Below are positions 10,246-21,716 of a stretch of DNA of 64,000 nucleotides, one piece after another; positions within the stretch are counted from its first letter, which is position 1, and the number at the start of each line of letters is the position of its first letter. A program made the translations under genes and the position numbers. Source of the DNA: Carposina sasakii (Eukaryota > Arthropoda > Insecta > Lepidoptera > Carposinidae); assembly GCA_014607495.2 (NCBI GenBank), contig CP053161.1:11293115-11357114 (forward strand), written 5' to 3'. Below the pieces are notes generated by a model. It searched no databases. It was not told the origin of the DNA and was given only the letters and a program-made list of their open reading frames with translations.

Positions 10246-13200
10246 AAGATTATGTCCAATGAATTGTGTTTGCTAAAAGTCAAGGACTTTACTAAAAGTA
10301 GATAAGTTAGATATTTCGGAGCTAACATACATATTGTAAAGTCAGAAAATACAGTATACGACATAGCAGAAAATACTTAAAAGCAGAAAGTCTTTGTCTA
10401 TCTATCTAGATATAAATTTTAAGAAACTTTGTGCTGCGACCAAAAACATTTTAATTAAAACATCTCTCGTTTCGTCTCAATTGACTTCATCAGCAGAATT
10501 GCCCTCGTCTAAGAAAGTTTCATTGCTGTTGCTTAATTTGGCAGGTAATTAAGTGTCACTTTAGTTCACGGGACGAGACGAGACGACTCGTGAACGCCTT
10601 GTTAACGTTAGACTGGGTTTCCACTGGCTCTCCGTGATGACGGTCCGTTTTTTATTACGATTCGTCTGTGGTGACGGACGGTAATGTACATGATTTTGGG
10701 ACATTCATTGGGGGATATGTTAATTTGAAGACTTGTGGTTTTCTTCATGTTATAGGCCTTGCCAATAACTGAATCATTGTGACTTTACTGTGTGTTTTTG
10801 CTTAAAACATATTCGTTTTAAATATTGTTCAATGTGGCAGGATATCACAATTATCTACACTAATTTACAAATAGTGTTAAACTTCAGATACGATTTTATA
10901 AAAACACAACCACAAAATTTTGAAATTTTCTTAACATTTTCCTTATAATAAAGTTTAATCTACGCAAAAGGGCCGCATCGTAACTATATCTTTCTAAACT
11001 GAGATGGTCCGGTGCGGTGGTAGTTACAATGTATACCTACCATTCCGTCTCTGAGCTTTAGTGTGACACGTCGGTTTAATATGAAAATGTCGTGTGCTGG
11101 TTGAAGTGAGAACTATAATGATGAACAGCTTCGTAGGAATTATTTAAATGAGTCAGGTGTGGCTGGGATTTTTTGTAGCTTTTACCTTTAGGGCTTCATT
11201 CTAACAAATTAGTTGGGTTTGGGGATTTTTTAAAATAAAATCATCAGTTATCTGTAAAGTTGATCTTCGTTTTATCAGTAAGTAAGCAAAATAATAATAA
11301 TATTTCTATCTAAAAATATAAATAACACTTTTTAACACATTTCAAGAAACTTTTTTCTCTCTTAGTCCAAATATAAAACCTGCTATACTTAAATTTATAT
11401 GAAATTATTCCTATATGAAAAATTCTCATATAAGAGTAATTTTAAAACAGCTTTCAAGCCGCACGCCAAGGCTGGACAAAGTTATACACGTTTAAGTATA
11501 AATTATCGAATATGTCAGCCCTGTAGTACAGTAATGTGTGTAAAACTTCATTTGAATAACTTACTGTACGAGAAGCTAGGTTGGTTACTGCCGTGCATTT
11601 AAATTGGTTGCGTATATCTATTTAATGTCATAATTTTTTAAAATGGAAATCTAAATTTTCACTTGATTGTAGAAGTGAGATTCAATTTATACTTTACTTA
11701 CACTATATCTGAATATTTAGATTAATTTAATACACTATGTACCCGAAAAAAATATGTAATAATTTAAAAATGTGTAAAACATTATATACCTAACAGTTTA
11801 AAAAGATACTTTAGGAGATTTTTACTCCCGCAGTGCTCTATTTGAAGTTTAATATGATATATTACAAGCTTTCCTTCTTTTAAATTAAGTAACCAATTTT
11901 ACTGGCTCTTATGTATACACTTAGCCGGCGGCTACCTTTGTATTTATTATTATTTTTGTTATTTTTATCCCATTGTAACTTAATGTAGATAGGAGAACGA
12001 CAAACATTTAATGAGGTGTTTCTTGCATATAAAGAGAGACAAGGGCATGTTTTATCCTGGCATGTTTGCATATTGATTATAATACTGTTTTAGTGCAAGT
12101 AAGTACAGCCAAGTTCGATGTAAATAATAAAAACTAGTTCAGGCAGTAAAAGTTGTAATAGTAACCTATGTAATATTTTTTTTTTAGTTTATCACTGGAG
12201 TTTTACTAAATGGACTAAAAATGAAAATCGTCTGCTTCTAGCGTTTTCTCGGGCTTTACTAATATAGGTATACGCTATACACTGTTTCATTTCGCAGATA
12301 TTCCATACAGTTTGTTGATAAAAGTCATGCAATTATACCGAGAACTTTACGCACGATAATTAGTAACGCAGTTTGATAATAAATATGTACAACGTATAAT
12401 AAATAGGTACTAGTTTTAACTAGGTTAGCAAGATGCAACATTATTAATACCAAATTAATTTAAATTTACGTACTCTTAACATAGGTAGTTGTAAACGCAC
12501 AAGGTATCCAAATTAGAATTTACTCTAAAGTGCAAGTAGTATACTTGGCGCATCCACCGCCGTGTACCCGCCTGCATATTGATATAAAATGTGGATTGTT
12601 TATAAATTATGTTGAAGTGAATAGGGCTGTATGTTGCTTTTAAACGCCAGTTATGCGCCGCCTTTCAGCTTTTATTGGTTATAATAGTCGTCCGGTATTC
12701 TACAAGGAATAACAAATGACTTGGCCATTAATATTCATAGAGCTTATAGATTTTTGGATTTCTGTATAAAAATTATGTGTATTAGGCGGTGTGTTTGATA
12801 TTTTGACTTTATTAAAGTTTTCATTTTTATTTATTTCTATACCTTTTTGAATCTTTTGTTTACCTTTTATATGTAAACATACGAGTAAAGACCAAATTAA
12901 AATGACATTAGTCATTTGTAATTTGTGTTTTTCTTGTGAATTACCTACCTATAATATAAATATAAGTTTTAGCTGAAATGAAATTTTAATAAAATAATTA
13001 TAATTTATTTGAATTATCCGAATATTAAATATATTCCGATTATTAGTAGCTAAAAGGCTAACTCAACCTTTAGAATGCAATAAACAACCTCTTCAATTAT
13101 AATACAATGCGAATAAAATTTAAACCAAAGATTATTGGAGACCGATTACCTGTTACCGTTAATACTGAATTTTGTTCGTAAAATTTTCTCATAACATAAA

Positions 13201-13404
13201 TTATGGTTCCGAGTACTGATTACATTGTGTTTGCGTTGCAATTTCACGGTATATTGTCGAATAATTTTAATATTAATATTTAATAAGGCTGGTTTCGTTG
13301 TTATACTCAATGTAGTGCCTTTATCTTGAATGCGAAAAAATGGTACAAAATATGAACGGTTTTGTGTTTTGACCTTTTAATAAAATAAATAACTTAAAAA
13401 TAAA
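10246..13404. other. No recognisable feature
   Basis: The stretch is AT-rich with no open frame that looks coding and no terminal inverted repeats that I could pair. A few short frames of 60-70 codons lack recognisable motifs. Confidence 0.4.
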
Positions 13405-13446
13405 TGTTACCTACCCCGTAAGGTACGAGTATAAAGGCGCGATTAT
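13405..13446 (+). repeat. Short LINE/SINE-type tail (family E), fragment
   Basis: TTACCTACCCCGTAAGGTAC, an insertion of a few bases, then ATAAAGGCGCGATTAT. It matches the 3' end of the copy at 20.04 kb (CTGCCTACCCCGTAAGGGAT, AAAGGCGTGATTAT). Only the last ~40 bp is present, as expected of a strongly 5'-truncated retroposed copy. Confidence 0.6.
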
Positions 13447-13813
13447 CCAGGTTGATTTTTGGTCATCAACGTTCCCGAAAACTACGGAATCTCCTCATCA
13501 CCACGATAATTTTTCTCCATGGAAGCATACCTGGGAAGTGTCTGGTTTAGAAAATATTAGGGTCTAAAGTTGAGTAAATAGACTGCGTTTTTCTGCATAA
13601 ATGCACATTGACACGTGTAGCAAGATTTTTTCACGAGAAATAATTAATATCTGTCTATGAAAAAACTAGCATAAACACTGGACACTATAAAATTCGCCCG
13701 ATCAAGTATTTAATTTTTTTTATTAACATCGTTTCCCAGCATTTTTTTGGCATAAACTTACTTAATATGATGTACGTACCCTTCGTTAAGGGTGGCAACG
13801 AAAAAACACCATG
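13447..13813 (+). mobile_element. MITE family B, copy 1
   Basis: The copy begins CCAGGTTGATTTTTGGTCAT, contains CGTTCCCGAAAACTACGGAA and TTCTGCATAAATGCACATTG, and ends GGCAACGAAAAAACACCATG followed by TA. It is colinear with the copies at 33.6 kb (same orientation) and 36.5 kb (opposite). Its left terminus has diverged from the family end ACAGGGTG. There is no coding capacity. Termini and TA borders suggest a Tc1/mariner-type MITE. Confidence 0.8.
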
Positions 13814-13971
13814 TATGTATAGGTACATATGTAATTGAATGTTTATACTATTCTTGGAGTTTGAACTTCCGAATTGTAACGCCTAATACAATTTCATTTA
13901 TTCTTGGAGTATTCCTTATACCTACTTACGTGTACGTGTGTACGGTTGTGTTACGGGTAACCACAAAGTGC

Positions 13972-14131
13972 AAATCCTACAGCCATGATTAGCATAGCGG
14001 GGATCCTTAGAAAAGATCAGTGATAAGTTGCCAGCTCGTCGCCTTAAGAAGCACCCCTGAATTTCTTAGTCGACTCTTACGATATGCACGGAAGCAGATG
14101 CAGTAAGTGAAGCTCCGTACTACTTCAGGTA
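13972..14131 (+). repeat. Short interspersed repeat family D, copy 1
   Basis: It starts AAATCCTACAGCCATGATTA, passes through GATCAGTGATAAGTTGCCAG and TAGTCGACTCTTACGATATG, and ends near GCTCCGTACTACTTCAGG. Full or partial copies occur at 18.1, 30.0, 41.4, 49.5, 51.0, 53.1 and 55.1 kb in both orientations. It has SINE-like size (~165 bp) and no coding capacity. The TCTTACGACATGCACGG segment resembles the 3' part of common lepidopteran SINEs. Confidence 0.8.
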
Positions 14132-14634
14132 ATATTTAGCTGTTTAGGTAAATTATAAACTTTTTTTATTAGTGACATTATTCTTGCTAATTAATTATTT
14201 TATTTGTGGTACCTTAGCTTTAAAAACACACTTTTATTTAATATTATATAAACCTAAAATATTTACGAGGTTAGGTACTTAGTGTGTGACTGACTAAACC
14301 ACAGTCGAAACGTTTTCCCAAAATTGCTACGAGAAAAATGAGAATTCTTAAGTTCACGCGCACGAGGTTGTGGGTGGCCGCTAGTTTATTAGAATAAATA
14401 TGTTACTGCATAAAGACAACTACAGTAAAAATAAGACCTATTCCCGAGATATAAATACTAGGTACAAGTTTACAGCCTTTTAATTGTTAAATGAGAAAAT
14501 TCTGAGTACTCGTGTAGATTTTATAATACTTGCTTGTATCAAATTATCAATTAGTGTTTATAGGAAAAAAATGTTTTGTAAGTTTATACTAGTTTTACGA
14601 CTTGTTTATGAGATTTCAGTGTATTCGTTACATA

Positions 14635-14726
14635 ATTTGGGTTTTGGGGCTATTCGGTCCGCTCGTATTTCGGTCTGCGGACTGAAACGCCTAACAATGA
14701 ACGGACCGAAAGGCCCCAAAACCCCA
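14635..14726. repeat. Snapback hairpin, ~90 bp
   Basis: GGGTTTTGGGGCTATTCGGT followed by CCG pairs with CGGACCGAAAGGCCCCAAAA followed by CCC on the right. The arms are about 24 bp with two mismatches, and the inside contains a further short pairing (CGGTCTGCGGACTG). It looks like a tiny foldback or MITE remnant. I could not establish a target duplication. Confidence 0.65.
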
Positions 14727-14795
14727 TAACTTTACTTTATATCCCATTAATTACTTCTTATAAACTTCTAATACACACATTTTACAATGTATAAA

Positions 14796-14935
14796 ACTTA
14801 TGCCACACTAAGATCCCTAGGTTCTTGTATCGTGGGTTTTAAGCAACGGTATATAAATACATAGATAATTATAGAAACATCCATGACTCGGAAACAAACA
14901 TCGATATTCATTATATCAATATTCGTACTTGTAAA
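14796..14935 (-). repeat. tRNA-SINE body without head
   Basis: AGATCCCTAGGTTCTTGTAT through GTATATAAATACATAGAT to the region ACAAACATCGATATTCATTA is colinear with the body of the SINE at 21.5 kb (AGATCCCTAAGGTCTTGTGT, GTATATAAATATGATATAGA, ACAAACATCAATATTGATC). The tRNA-like promoter head present there is missing here, so this is a 5'-truncated copy on the reverse strand. Confidence 0.6.
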
Positions 14936-15250
14936 TTCAAACTATATTTGCTCCTCTGAATTTTATTGTTAAATAATTTAAAATAAATAAACTAAAATTA
15001 TTTTAAAACCTAGCCATGTAGCATAATGTGTTAACAACAGAAATTAGTTGTAACATAGGTTTGAACTTAATTCTTCAATGACAGGAAGCAAAGGCAGAGG
15101 TCGTTTCGTCACCACAATGCACTAAATGGTAGCCACCAGAACTTGTACACAAAAACCTTTTTAATATTCATATATTCTCGACACGGAGGTGACAGCAGTG
15201 GAATAGACGTCTTTGAAAGCAAAATAAAAAAAAACAATCCAAAATACTCA

Positions 15251-15538
15251 CTATAGTGGTCCTACATAACTTGAATATGAATTAGCAACTGGCTCAGTAA
15301 CAAAAAATGGTACTCCATACTTAAATAATGAAGTAGAATAGACAAGCGTATCTAATACAGAATTTATTACCTTATTATCATTATTTTCTATTACGGAACA
15401 AGTTTTAGAATTATTATCCCCACGCTTTACTATTCGAGTCATCGATATGTTTGAGAATTCATATAAAAAAAAAAGGTCGCGCGAAATCTTAATGCTGTAC
15501 ATAATTAATGCAAATAAACCAAAAAATACAAGGCCCAT
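15251..15538 (-). CDS. Unrecognised 95-codon open frame, possible signal peptide
   Basis: I do not recognise this protein and it may not be a gene. The frame starts MGLVFFGLFALIMYSI, a hydrophobic N terminus that could act as a signal peptide or membrane anchor. The rest has no motif I can name. The stop lies in CTATAG overlapping GTGAGTATT, which resembles a splice donor; a poly-pyrimidine run ending CTTTCAAAG about 40 bp downstream resembles an acceptor, but joining them also gives a stop. Directly upstream, one stop and one codon away, is another open frame of the same phase (15545-15799). It could be a decayed exon or chance. The DNA is less AT-rich than its surroundings upstream of 15540. 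Confidence 0.2.
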   Translation of the reverse strand: MGLVFFGLFALIMYSIKISRDLFFLYEFSNISMTRIVKRGDNNSKTCSVIENNDNKVINSVLDTLVYSTSLFKYGVPFFVTEPVANSYSSYVGPL

Positions 15539-16017
15539 AAATTACGAAACGGAAGGGTCCAGGCATATCGAGAGAGACCTTTTAAGAAACCTGTACACAG
15601 ATGCCTTTCCGCGAGCCATAGTTAAAATGCCCGAAGAATAGCTATTCATTAGTGGGTGCGAGAATGAGGATTCTTGGAGAAGCTTGAATATTCCATGGGC
15701 TCTCAGGCTTGTATTGTCTCTAGAAAAATGTCCGCCGGATGGTATTGGTGCTAAATTATGTCCAGTTCGTAGGACACGAGAGAAGCAGGGCCTTCCCACT
15801 AGTTATGTTCGGTGACCGCCGCCTTTGTTGGCACCAAGAATGGACGACTTATTGTTGAAGATGCCGACATAAATAAATATAACCCCGAGCAATAAAATAA
15901 ATACAATAAAGATTTGTAATAAAAATAGCAAGATGTGTGAAACATAATAATACTCAACATTTTATGCAGTTTCAAAATTAAATTAATTGGGAAAATCTCT
16001 TGTGTTATTCGTTTTAA

Positions 16018-16564
16018 CTCTTTCAGTCTTGGTGGTTAGTGTCACTAACTAATGAATTTAATAACTTCTGAATTTTTTAATTAAAATCTATGCCATCTAC
16101 TTATAATCGGTTGAACTATCATGAAAGTTAGATTCATGCTTGACAAGATACGACCGAATATACCGCCAAATGAAAGAATGACAACTCAATTTAGTTGAAT
16201 TGAATATTGCACTTACGTAATTTTAATTGCGTGTTTTATAAAAAAAATAACAGGTAAGTAAGTTAGCTTTTATCTTCAATGTTTTTTATTAACTTTATTC
16301 TCATTTATCTGTTTTATATATATTTACATGAAAATACTACTACTCTTAAGTTTTTTGCAGTGTATTCACATCGAAATGCGTAAATTATCATTAATAGTTT
16401 GTATCAATAGTCATGGTGGTTAGTGGCACTAACCACCTCATTTTTCGAAAACCTTAATAAATTTTTTTTTTTCCTACTTTATATGATTTTTTTATTGTTA
16501 ATAATGCTAAAACTTACATACATATGTTAAAAATATTCTTAATCTAAAAGCGTGACGGAAAGAG
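16018..16564. mobile_element. piggyBac-type MITE with TTAA target duplication
   Basis: TTAA borders both ends (16014-16017 and 16565-16568). The left terminus is CTCTTTCAGTC and the right, reversed, is CTCTTTCCGTC, a 10 of 11 match. TTAA borders with CT-rich short inverted ends are the hallmark of piggyBac elements. Inside are two copies of a near-palindrome: GGTGGTTAGTGTCACTAACT at 16030 and the perfect 23-nt palindrome that starts GGTGGTTAGTGGCACTAACC near 16414. With 547 bp and no transposase it is non-autonomous. Confidence 0.75.
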
Positions 16565-17451
16565 TTAAGGAACAATAGGAATTCAAGTTATCTTTTCTGA
16601 AGAGTGTTGTTAATTATTCGATGAGATTTCGTTTTATTTGCCCATTGACTTGCCTGCAAGCTGTAATCTTAAATTCAATCACTGAGTCTGTACCTCCCTT
16701 ATAATTCATTTACTTTTTGATTTTTAAAACTGCCGAAATACTCTCTTAAATTAAACGAAAACGACACGCAATGCATTAAGAGCTTGTAAAATTATTCAGT
16801 ATCCCGTCGGAATTGTTGCAAGGTTAACATTATACATATTTAACGCATACATTGCCTTATCTGTGCCATCGGCGATACAGAGCGCAGATACTATAGAGAG
16901 AAATGGAGCAGACTAAAGAGCAGAATTCTTATGTTCGGACGTACGCATTAGGACAAAATTAAGTGCGGTTATATGTACACTTGTCACATTAAAATGCCGT
17001 TTGCTACTTCTCGCCGCTTTCGAAATAATAAGGGTTGGTATACACAATGCCACCATAGTCAACATGTTGGTAGTTGACCGACAACAGAAAATTATTGCAC
17101 CACTAAGAGAAAGGGGAAAGAAAAAAGTGAAGTGGATTCCGTTTCAAACTTGCATGTCTATTTTACCGTTTGCTATTTTGAACATCCATATTTTTCTGAA
17201 ATTCCCTTTCGTAAATCAACAATCGGACCTACTCAGACTGTCGGATAACTGTCGGTCCCAAAGGAAGAGTTGATTATTACATTTATTACATAACATTTAT
17301 ACGACTAAAACTGTAACACGAAATCTGGCTAAATATGTTATAGTTTAGAATTTCTCTGACAGTAATTACACACATCAGTAAATACGTGCACTACCTATTA
17401 CAGAGCAAAGTTGGTTATACGAGTGTATGCTTTTTAAGTTAGTTTAGTTTT

Positions 17452-17936
17452 CATTTACAGCCCTGAGAAGTCCACTGTTGGACATAGGCCTCCCCCAACA
17501 ACCTCCACTCCGACCGGTCGGGAGCAGCCTGCATCCAACCGACGCCCGCAACCTTGGCCAGGTCATCCGTCCACCTCGCGGGTGGCCTTCCCACGCTGCG
17601 CTTGCCGATACGTGATATCCACTCTAGAACTTTCCGACTCCATCGGCCATCAGTTCTTCGAGCTATGTGCCCTGCCTATTGCCACTTCAGCTTGCTGGAC
17701 CGTTGAGCTATGTCGGTGATCTTTGTACGTCTGCGGATCTCCTCATTTCTGATTCGATCACGCAGAGAGATCCCAAGCATAGCTCTCTCCATCGCTCGCT
17801 GTGCGATCTTGAGCTTTTTTATGAGGCACATAGTTAGAGACCACGTCTCGGCACCGTAGGTCATCACCGGCAGCACGCACTGGTTGAATACCTTCGTCTT
17901 TAAGGACTGGGGTATCTTGGACATAAATAAGCTTCG
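17452..17936 (-). pseudogene. 5'-truncated RTE-type LINE, reverse transcriptase C-terminal region, 12-bp target duplication
   Basis: The reverse strand reads SKIPQSLKTKVFNQCVLPVM, then YGAETWSLT, RNEEIRRRTKITDI, LKWQ-stop-AGHIARRTDGRW, KRSVGRPPARWTDDLAKVAG and finally LGEAYVQQWT near the C terminus. This is the region downstream of the polymerase core in RTE-clade proteins. One TAG replaces the usual Trp in KWQWAGH; otherwise the frame is open to a TGA at 17451-17453. The insertion is bordered by a perfect 12-bp direct repeat, TAGTTTAGTTTT, at 17440-17451 and 17937-17948, the target duplication of a target-primed retrotransposition event. Catalytic motifs are missing through 5' truncation, so it is dead. 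The short open coding tract suggests a moderately recent insertion. Confidence 0.9.
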
Positions 17937-18113
17937 TAGTTTAGTTTTAGTTACAGTTATATTATGACCATTGAAGATCTTTCAGGTGATTTATTTCAGT
18001 GGGCTAAAAACATTTTCTGAACTTGTATCTGAAGCAGATGCTTTGCGATTTAATGTACTTGCGTACCTACATGCATATAGACTCTGCTGTGTTCCTTGTT
18101 AATTCGCAAATAA

Positions 18114-18282
18114 GATCCTATGGTTACGTTTAACATAGCAGGGCCACTTGTAAAATATAAGTGGCAAGTTGCTAGCTAACGATGGCCTGAGAGAACGCCA
18201 CTAGTAAATTCCTTCCTTGCAAAATGCACGGAAGGTGTTGCAGAGATGATATATTCTAATAAAGTCCTACATCAGCACAGGC
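18114..18282 (+). repeat. Interspersed repeat family D, copy 2
   Basis: ATCCTATGGTTACGTTTAAC, CAAGTTGCTAGCTAACGATG, TGCACGGAAGGTGTTGCAGA, TATATTCTAATAAAGTCCTA and CATCAGCACAGG follow the family order. The middle reads GGCCTGAGAGAACGCCACTA, giving the consensus of the part degraded in copy 1. Confidence 0.8.
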
Positions 18283-19961
18283 TTATTATACCCTCAATAT
18301 TGATAAAACAAGGTTACATTCAAATCAGTGGCATGTGTGAATTAACATTAAAGTTAACCGATGCCGTTGGCAGCACAATTATTCGATGAATCTCCGCCTT
18401 GAGTCAACTTTAGTGGTCTCGATATCGATTAATTCCGATAAAAGATTAATAAAATGCGCCGATGTTCAATGTAAATGTACAATTAAGGGACTTCCACACC
18501 CAACGTTGCAATACACGGCTATAATTTAAGTAAGATGTGTGTACTTGTCTTTAATTGCGTGGTGAAATAGGCTTTAAGTTTGCTTTTGCTACATTGTTGG
18601 GGTTTAATAGTGTATTGGCGTGAAAGATACCTATGTACTCGTAGTTCTCGGTTTGTTTTATGGTAAAGTATAACCCAATTACACGTAAGTTTTAACAGTG
18701 ATTTTATTTATCAATTCATTCAATTGCAGCATCTATGTAGGTAACTGTTTCAGTTGAAATGTGTTCTTTATAGTACATATTTTAATGTCTAATCTGGTGG
18801 AAGTGAATGTAGTTTGCAAGACACAATGCAACTCTATCGGTTATCGCTATAGAAAGTGCCAATGTATTTTTATTCTACCTATATAGCATACTCTTATACT
18901 TCAATTCTTCTTCAATATTGGTACCTATATTCTATGTTAATTTAAGAGCCGATTTTTTCAAAGTTATTGCTGTCTTTATCTCAATCAAGTTATAGAGCAA
19001 GACAACATCAAATTTGCGTCCTTAATCTGACCATTAGAAAAATCGACCATAAATCGATAATCGATAACATAAATAATATTGTTTCCATTCAACCATAATT
19101 TCAATCACAAGTAAAAATTTCCAGTCACACGATGAGTCAACCGACAAAAACTCCGCGTGGCCAGTCGATTGGTCACGAGCATTCAGATTAATTATAGTTT
19201 AGTGACGCTCCAGCGGGTGTACGAGATGGAATCCCTAAGGGACTACCAGGTTACGCCGGTCAGAGGGATGAGCACGATTGGAAACAATCGGCGTGGTTCG
19301 AATCATGTTCCGGTTCTGAAGTTTTAGGTGCAATGAAGTGTGGTACTTAAACTTTGGTCACTAAAATGTGATGGGAGTGAGGAGGTTCTTCTGAGCAAAA
19401 GGAAGTTTTATTTAGTAAAAAAAAAAAAACAATATAATTTGGTTTTCTTTTTGTGATGATCCAGCCTCGTTGTATTTTTGCATCTGGGCCTGAAGCGCTG
19501 CGGAAGCCTCTGGGTGAGTATGTGATTAAATAGGCTAACGTGAAAAGTGGGTGAATAATTTGCAAACATTTGCCTCTGCCATTGCTTCCTCTACTTTCTT
19601 GATAGGGATAATAGGTCTCTGTGTATATTTCAGGGAATTACTACAATAGTCATACATTTATTTTTATTTGAGCTACCCCTTTTGATACAGTCAATAGTAT
19701 TTGTAAAATTTGTATTACTAATTACTATTGAGGTTAACTAGACGGAATTTGGAAGTTATAAGATAAGTATTTTTTTATATTCTCTAGTGTAATATGATAT
19801 ATAAATAAAATATAATATATTCTTCTATGCTGCTCTGGGAGTGAAAAATAACGTGTAATACCACAGCTGCTTCTCTTCCCGGGCATACTGTAGTAGAGGG
19901 CAGTGGAGGAACAAGAGGGTCTTGGTGTTTTGTAGGCGTTGGGCTGACCACCGGTCACTAC
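18283..19961. other. Mostly unannotated; one isolated B-box-like site
   Basis: Nothing coding is evident. At 19290-19310 the sequence GTGGTTCGAATCATG resembles a tRNA T-arm/B box and is preceded by a small hairpin, CGATTGGAAACAATCG, but no matching A box or acceptor stem is visible, so I do not call a tRNA. Confidence 0.4.
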
Positions 19962-20092
19962 TAACCGAACTTGTACATCTCAACTATACCCTAAAAATGT
20001 TCAGAAGTGGCACCATGTGGTTCTATCGGCCCTTGGTGCTCTGCCTACCCCGTAAGGGATAAAGGCGTGATTATATGTATGTATGTATGTAA
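19962..20092 (+). repeat. LINE/SINE-type tail (family E), copy 2
   Basis: CTTGTACATCTCAACTATAC, GTGGCACCATGTGGTTCTAT, CGGCCCTTGGTGCTCTGCCT, then CCCCGTAAGGGATAAAGGCG and a (GTAT)n microsatellite. The same segment occurs inverted at 29.8 kb. A conserved 3' end with a simple-repeat tail indicates retroposition. No coding sequence is left. Confidence 0.75.
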
Positions 20093-21534
20093 TATGAACG
20101 TCAGTATCAGTATGTCTACATAGTTGCTGTCAGCATAGCTGTAAGATCATAAATTCATTGAAAACATTGTAATTAATTCAATTCCAGAATACCTGGAACA
20201 CACGCACGCAGTACTTCCATCCTCACAATATTTCATTTCAAAGCCAACCGAGATAAAATGGCCGGACTATGAAACAAATAAATAATTCAAACGATTACAT
20301 TTTAAATTAAAATCTCGTCGTCGGTTCAGCGTGCAGACAGCACATGTTGCTTTACTATCCTGGAATGTAGAGACAAGACTGGAAAAGGCTACATAAACTT
20401 TAAAACTTATATTAATTAAAGCTTAGCATTCTGCAAAATAATAGTAATATTCTACACATTCTTATAATATAATCTAATATAATATTATACTTATATTATA
20501 AATTTATAATACAATTAATTAGGTTATAAAAATACTAGGTAGTTACGATTATTAAACAAATTATAGTTATACATAAACAAATTATTTAATTTGCTTCTAA
20601 GCATACCCAGGCAACACAAATCAAGAAGAAAGATATACGACACTGCTGAAATTACAGCAATTTGAAGGTACATAAAACTAATAGAGTAAGATGCACAGAA
20701 AATCCCAGGGGAGTTATTATTTAAACCAATAAGATTTTTACCGCGCATTTAAGTACTATGCCGTTTTAATTTCATGTCCACGTCTATATATCTTCGGGCC
20801 GGTATCCCAGCTCAGCAAACAGGACAGTCGGTTAGACTGCTACCGTTTAACCGCAGTTTAATTAATCCACCGTTAACTTGTGGTTTACAACTGTAGATCA
20901 GGTGTGTAGAATTCTACTAAAGATACATGTGAATAGAAGAATAGAATGTAGAATTCTACTAAAGATACATCTGGCTAGGCTGAATAAAGTATATTCACGA
21001 ACTAAGGTAGGAAGAACTATGTTGACAAATGGTCTACGTTCTAAAAAAAATCAAATTCTGCAAAACACTAATTCGAAAAGGCCAATTCTAGAAAAGGCGG
21101 TAATAACACAAATGTTGTTTATTTATTTTATTTATTTATGTATTGATTTCATATTCAATTGAGTTCAACTATTGCATCTTTCGTTTTATTTTACAGGTTA
21201 CATTTAAATTTAATTTCAACGCGCTCACGGAAATAATTATATTGTCTAGCGCACCAATCATTATAATACTAAGTTATAATATTGTTTAATGACTGTTAAA
21301 TAAATTAGATTTATACTGTAAATATCTAGATTACGTTACAGAAGAGAATAATAACTACAGCAAATCTAGCTCATGTGCAAGTATTGGTTTTATTATCGAA
21401 AAAAACCTGTTACGAGTACATAGGTATAGTAAAAACCTATCTATCAAATTTGGCTTTTATATTTTGTTTTCCCGTGATGAATTGATATAAATAAATAAAA
21501 TATGAACATAATTTTTTTACAACACATCAATCTA
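20093..21534. other. No recognisable feature
   Basis: AT-rich, with a local direct duplication at about 20907-20972 (GTAGAATTCTACTAAAGATACA occurs twice in part). No gene or transposon ends could be supported. Confidence 0.4.
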
Positions 21535-21716
21535 GTCCCACTCAAAGATCCCTAAGGTCTTGTGTAGTGGGTCATTAAGGGTATATAAATATGATATAGA
21601 TACTATTATGTACAAACATCAATATTGATCACATCAATGTTTGCACCTATCGGGATTTGAATCCAAAACCTTCGGCGCGCCAGGCAAAGTTACCACCAAC
21701 TACGCCAATCAGGTCG
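21535..21716 (-). mobile_element. tRNA-derived SINE with A and B boxes
   Basis: Read on the reverse strand the element starts GACCTGATTGGCGTAGTTGG, which contains an A-box-like TGGCGTAGTTGG. About 35 bp on comes TTTTGGATTCAAATCCCGAT, a B-box-like GGATTCAAATCC with T-stem complementarity. The body follows with ATTTATATACCC and CACTACACAAGACCTTAGGG. This is the layout of a tRNA-headed SINE transcribed by RNA polymerase III. A headless relative lies at 14.8 kb. The 3' boundary is approximate. Confidence 0.75.

Noticed and set aside
19200..19320. Possible tRNA gene (GTGGTTCGAATCATG T-arm-like sequence with an adjacent small hairpin)
   Set aside because: No acceptor stem, D-arm or A box in the right position could be found; probably a SINE remnant or chance.
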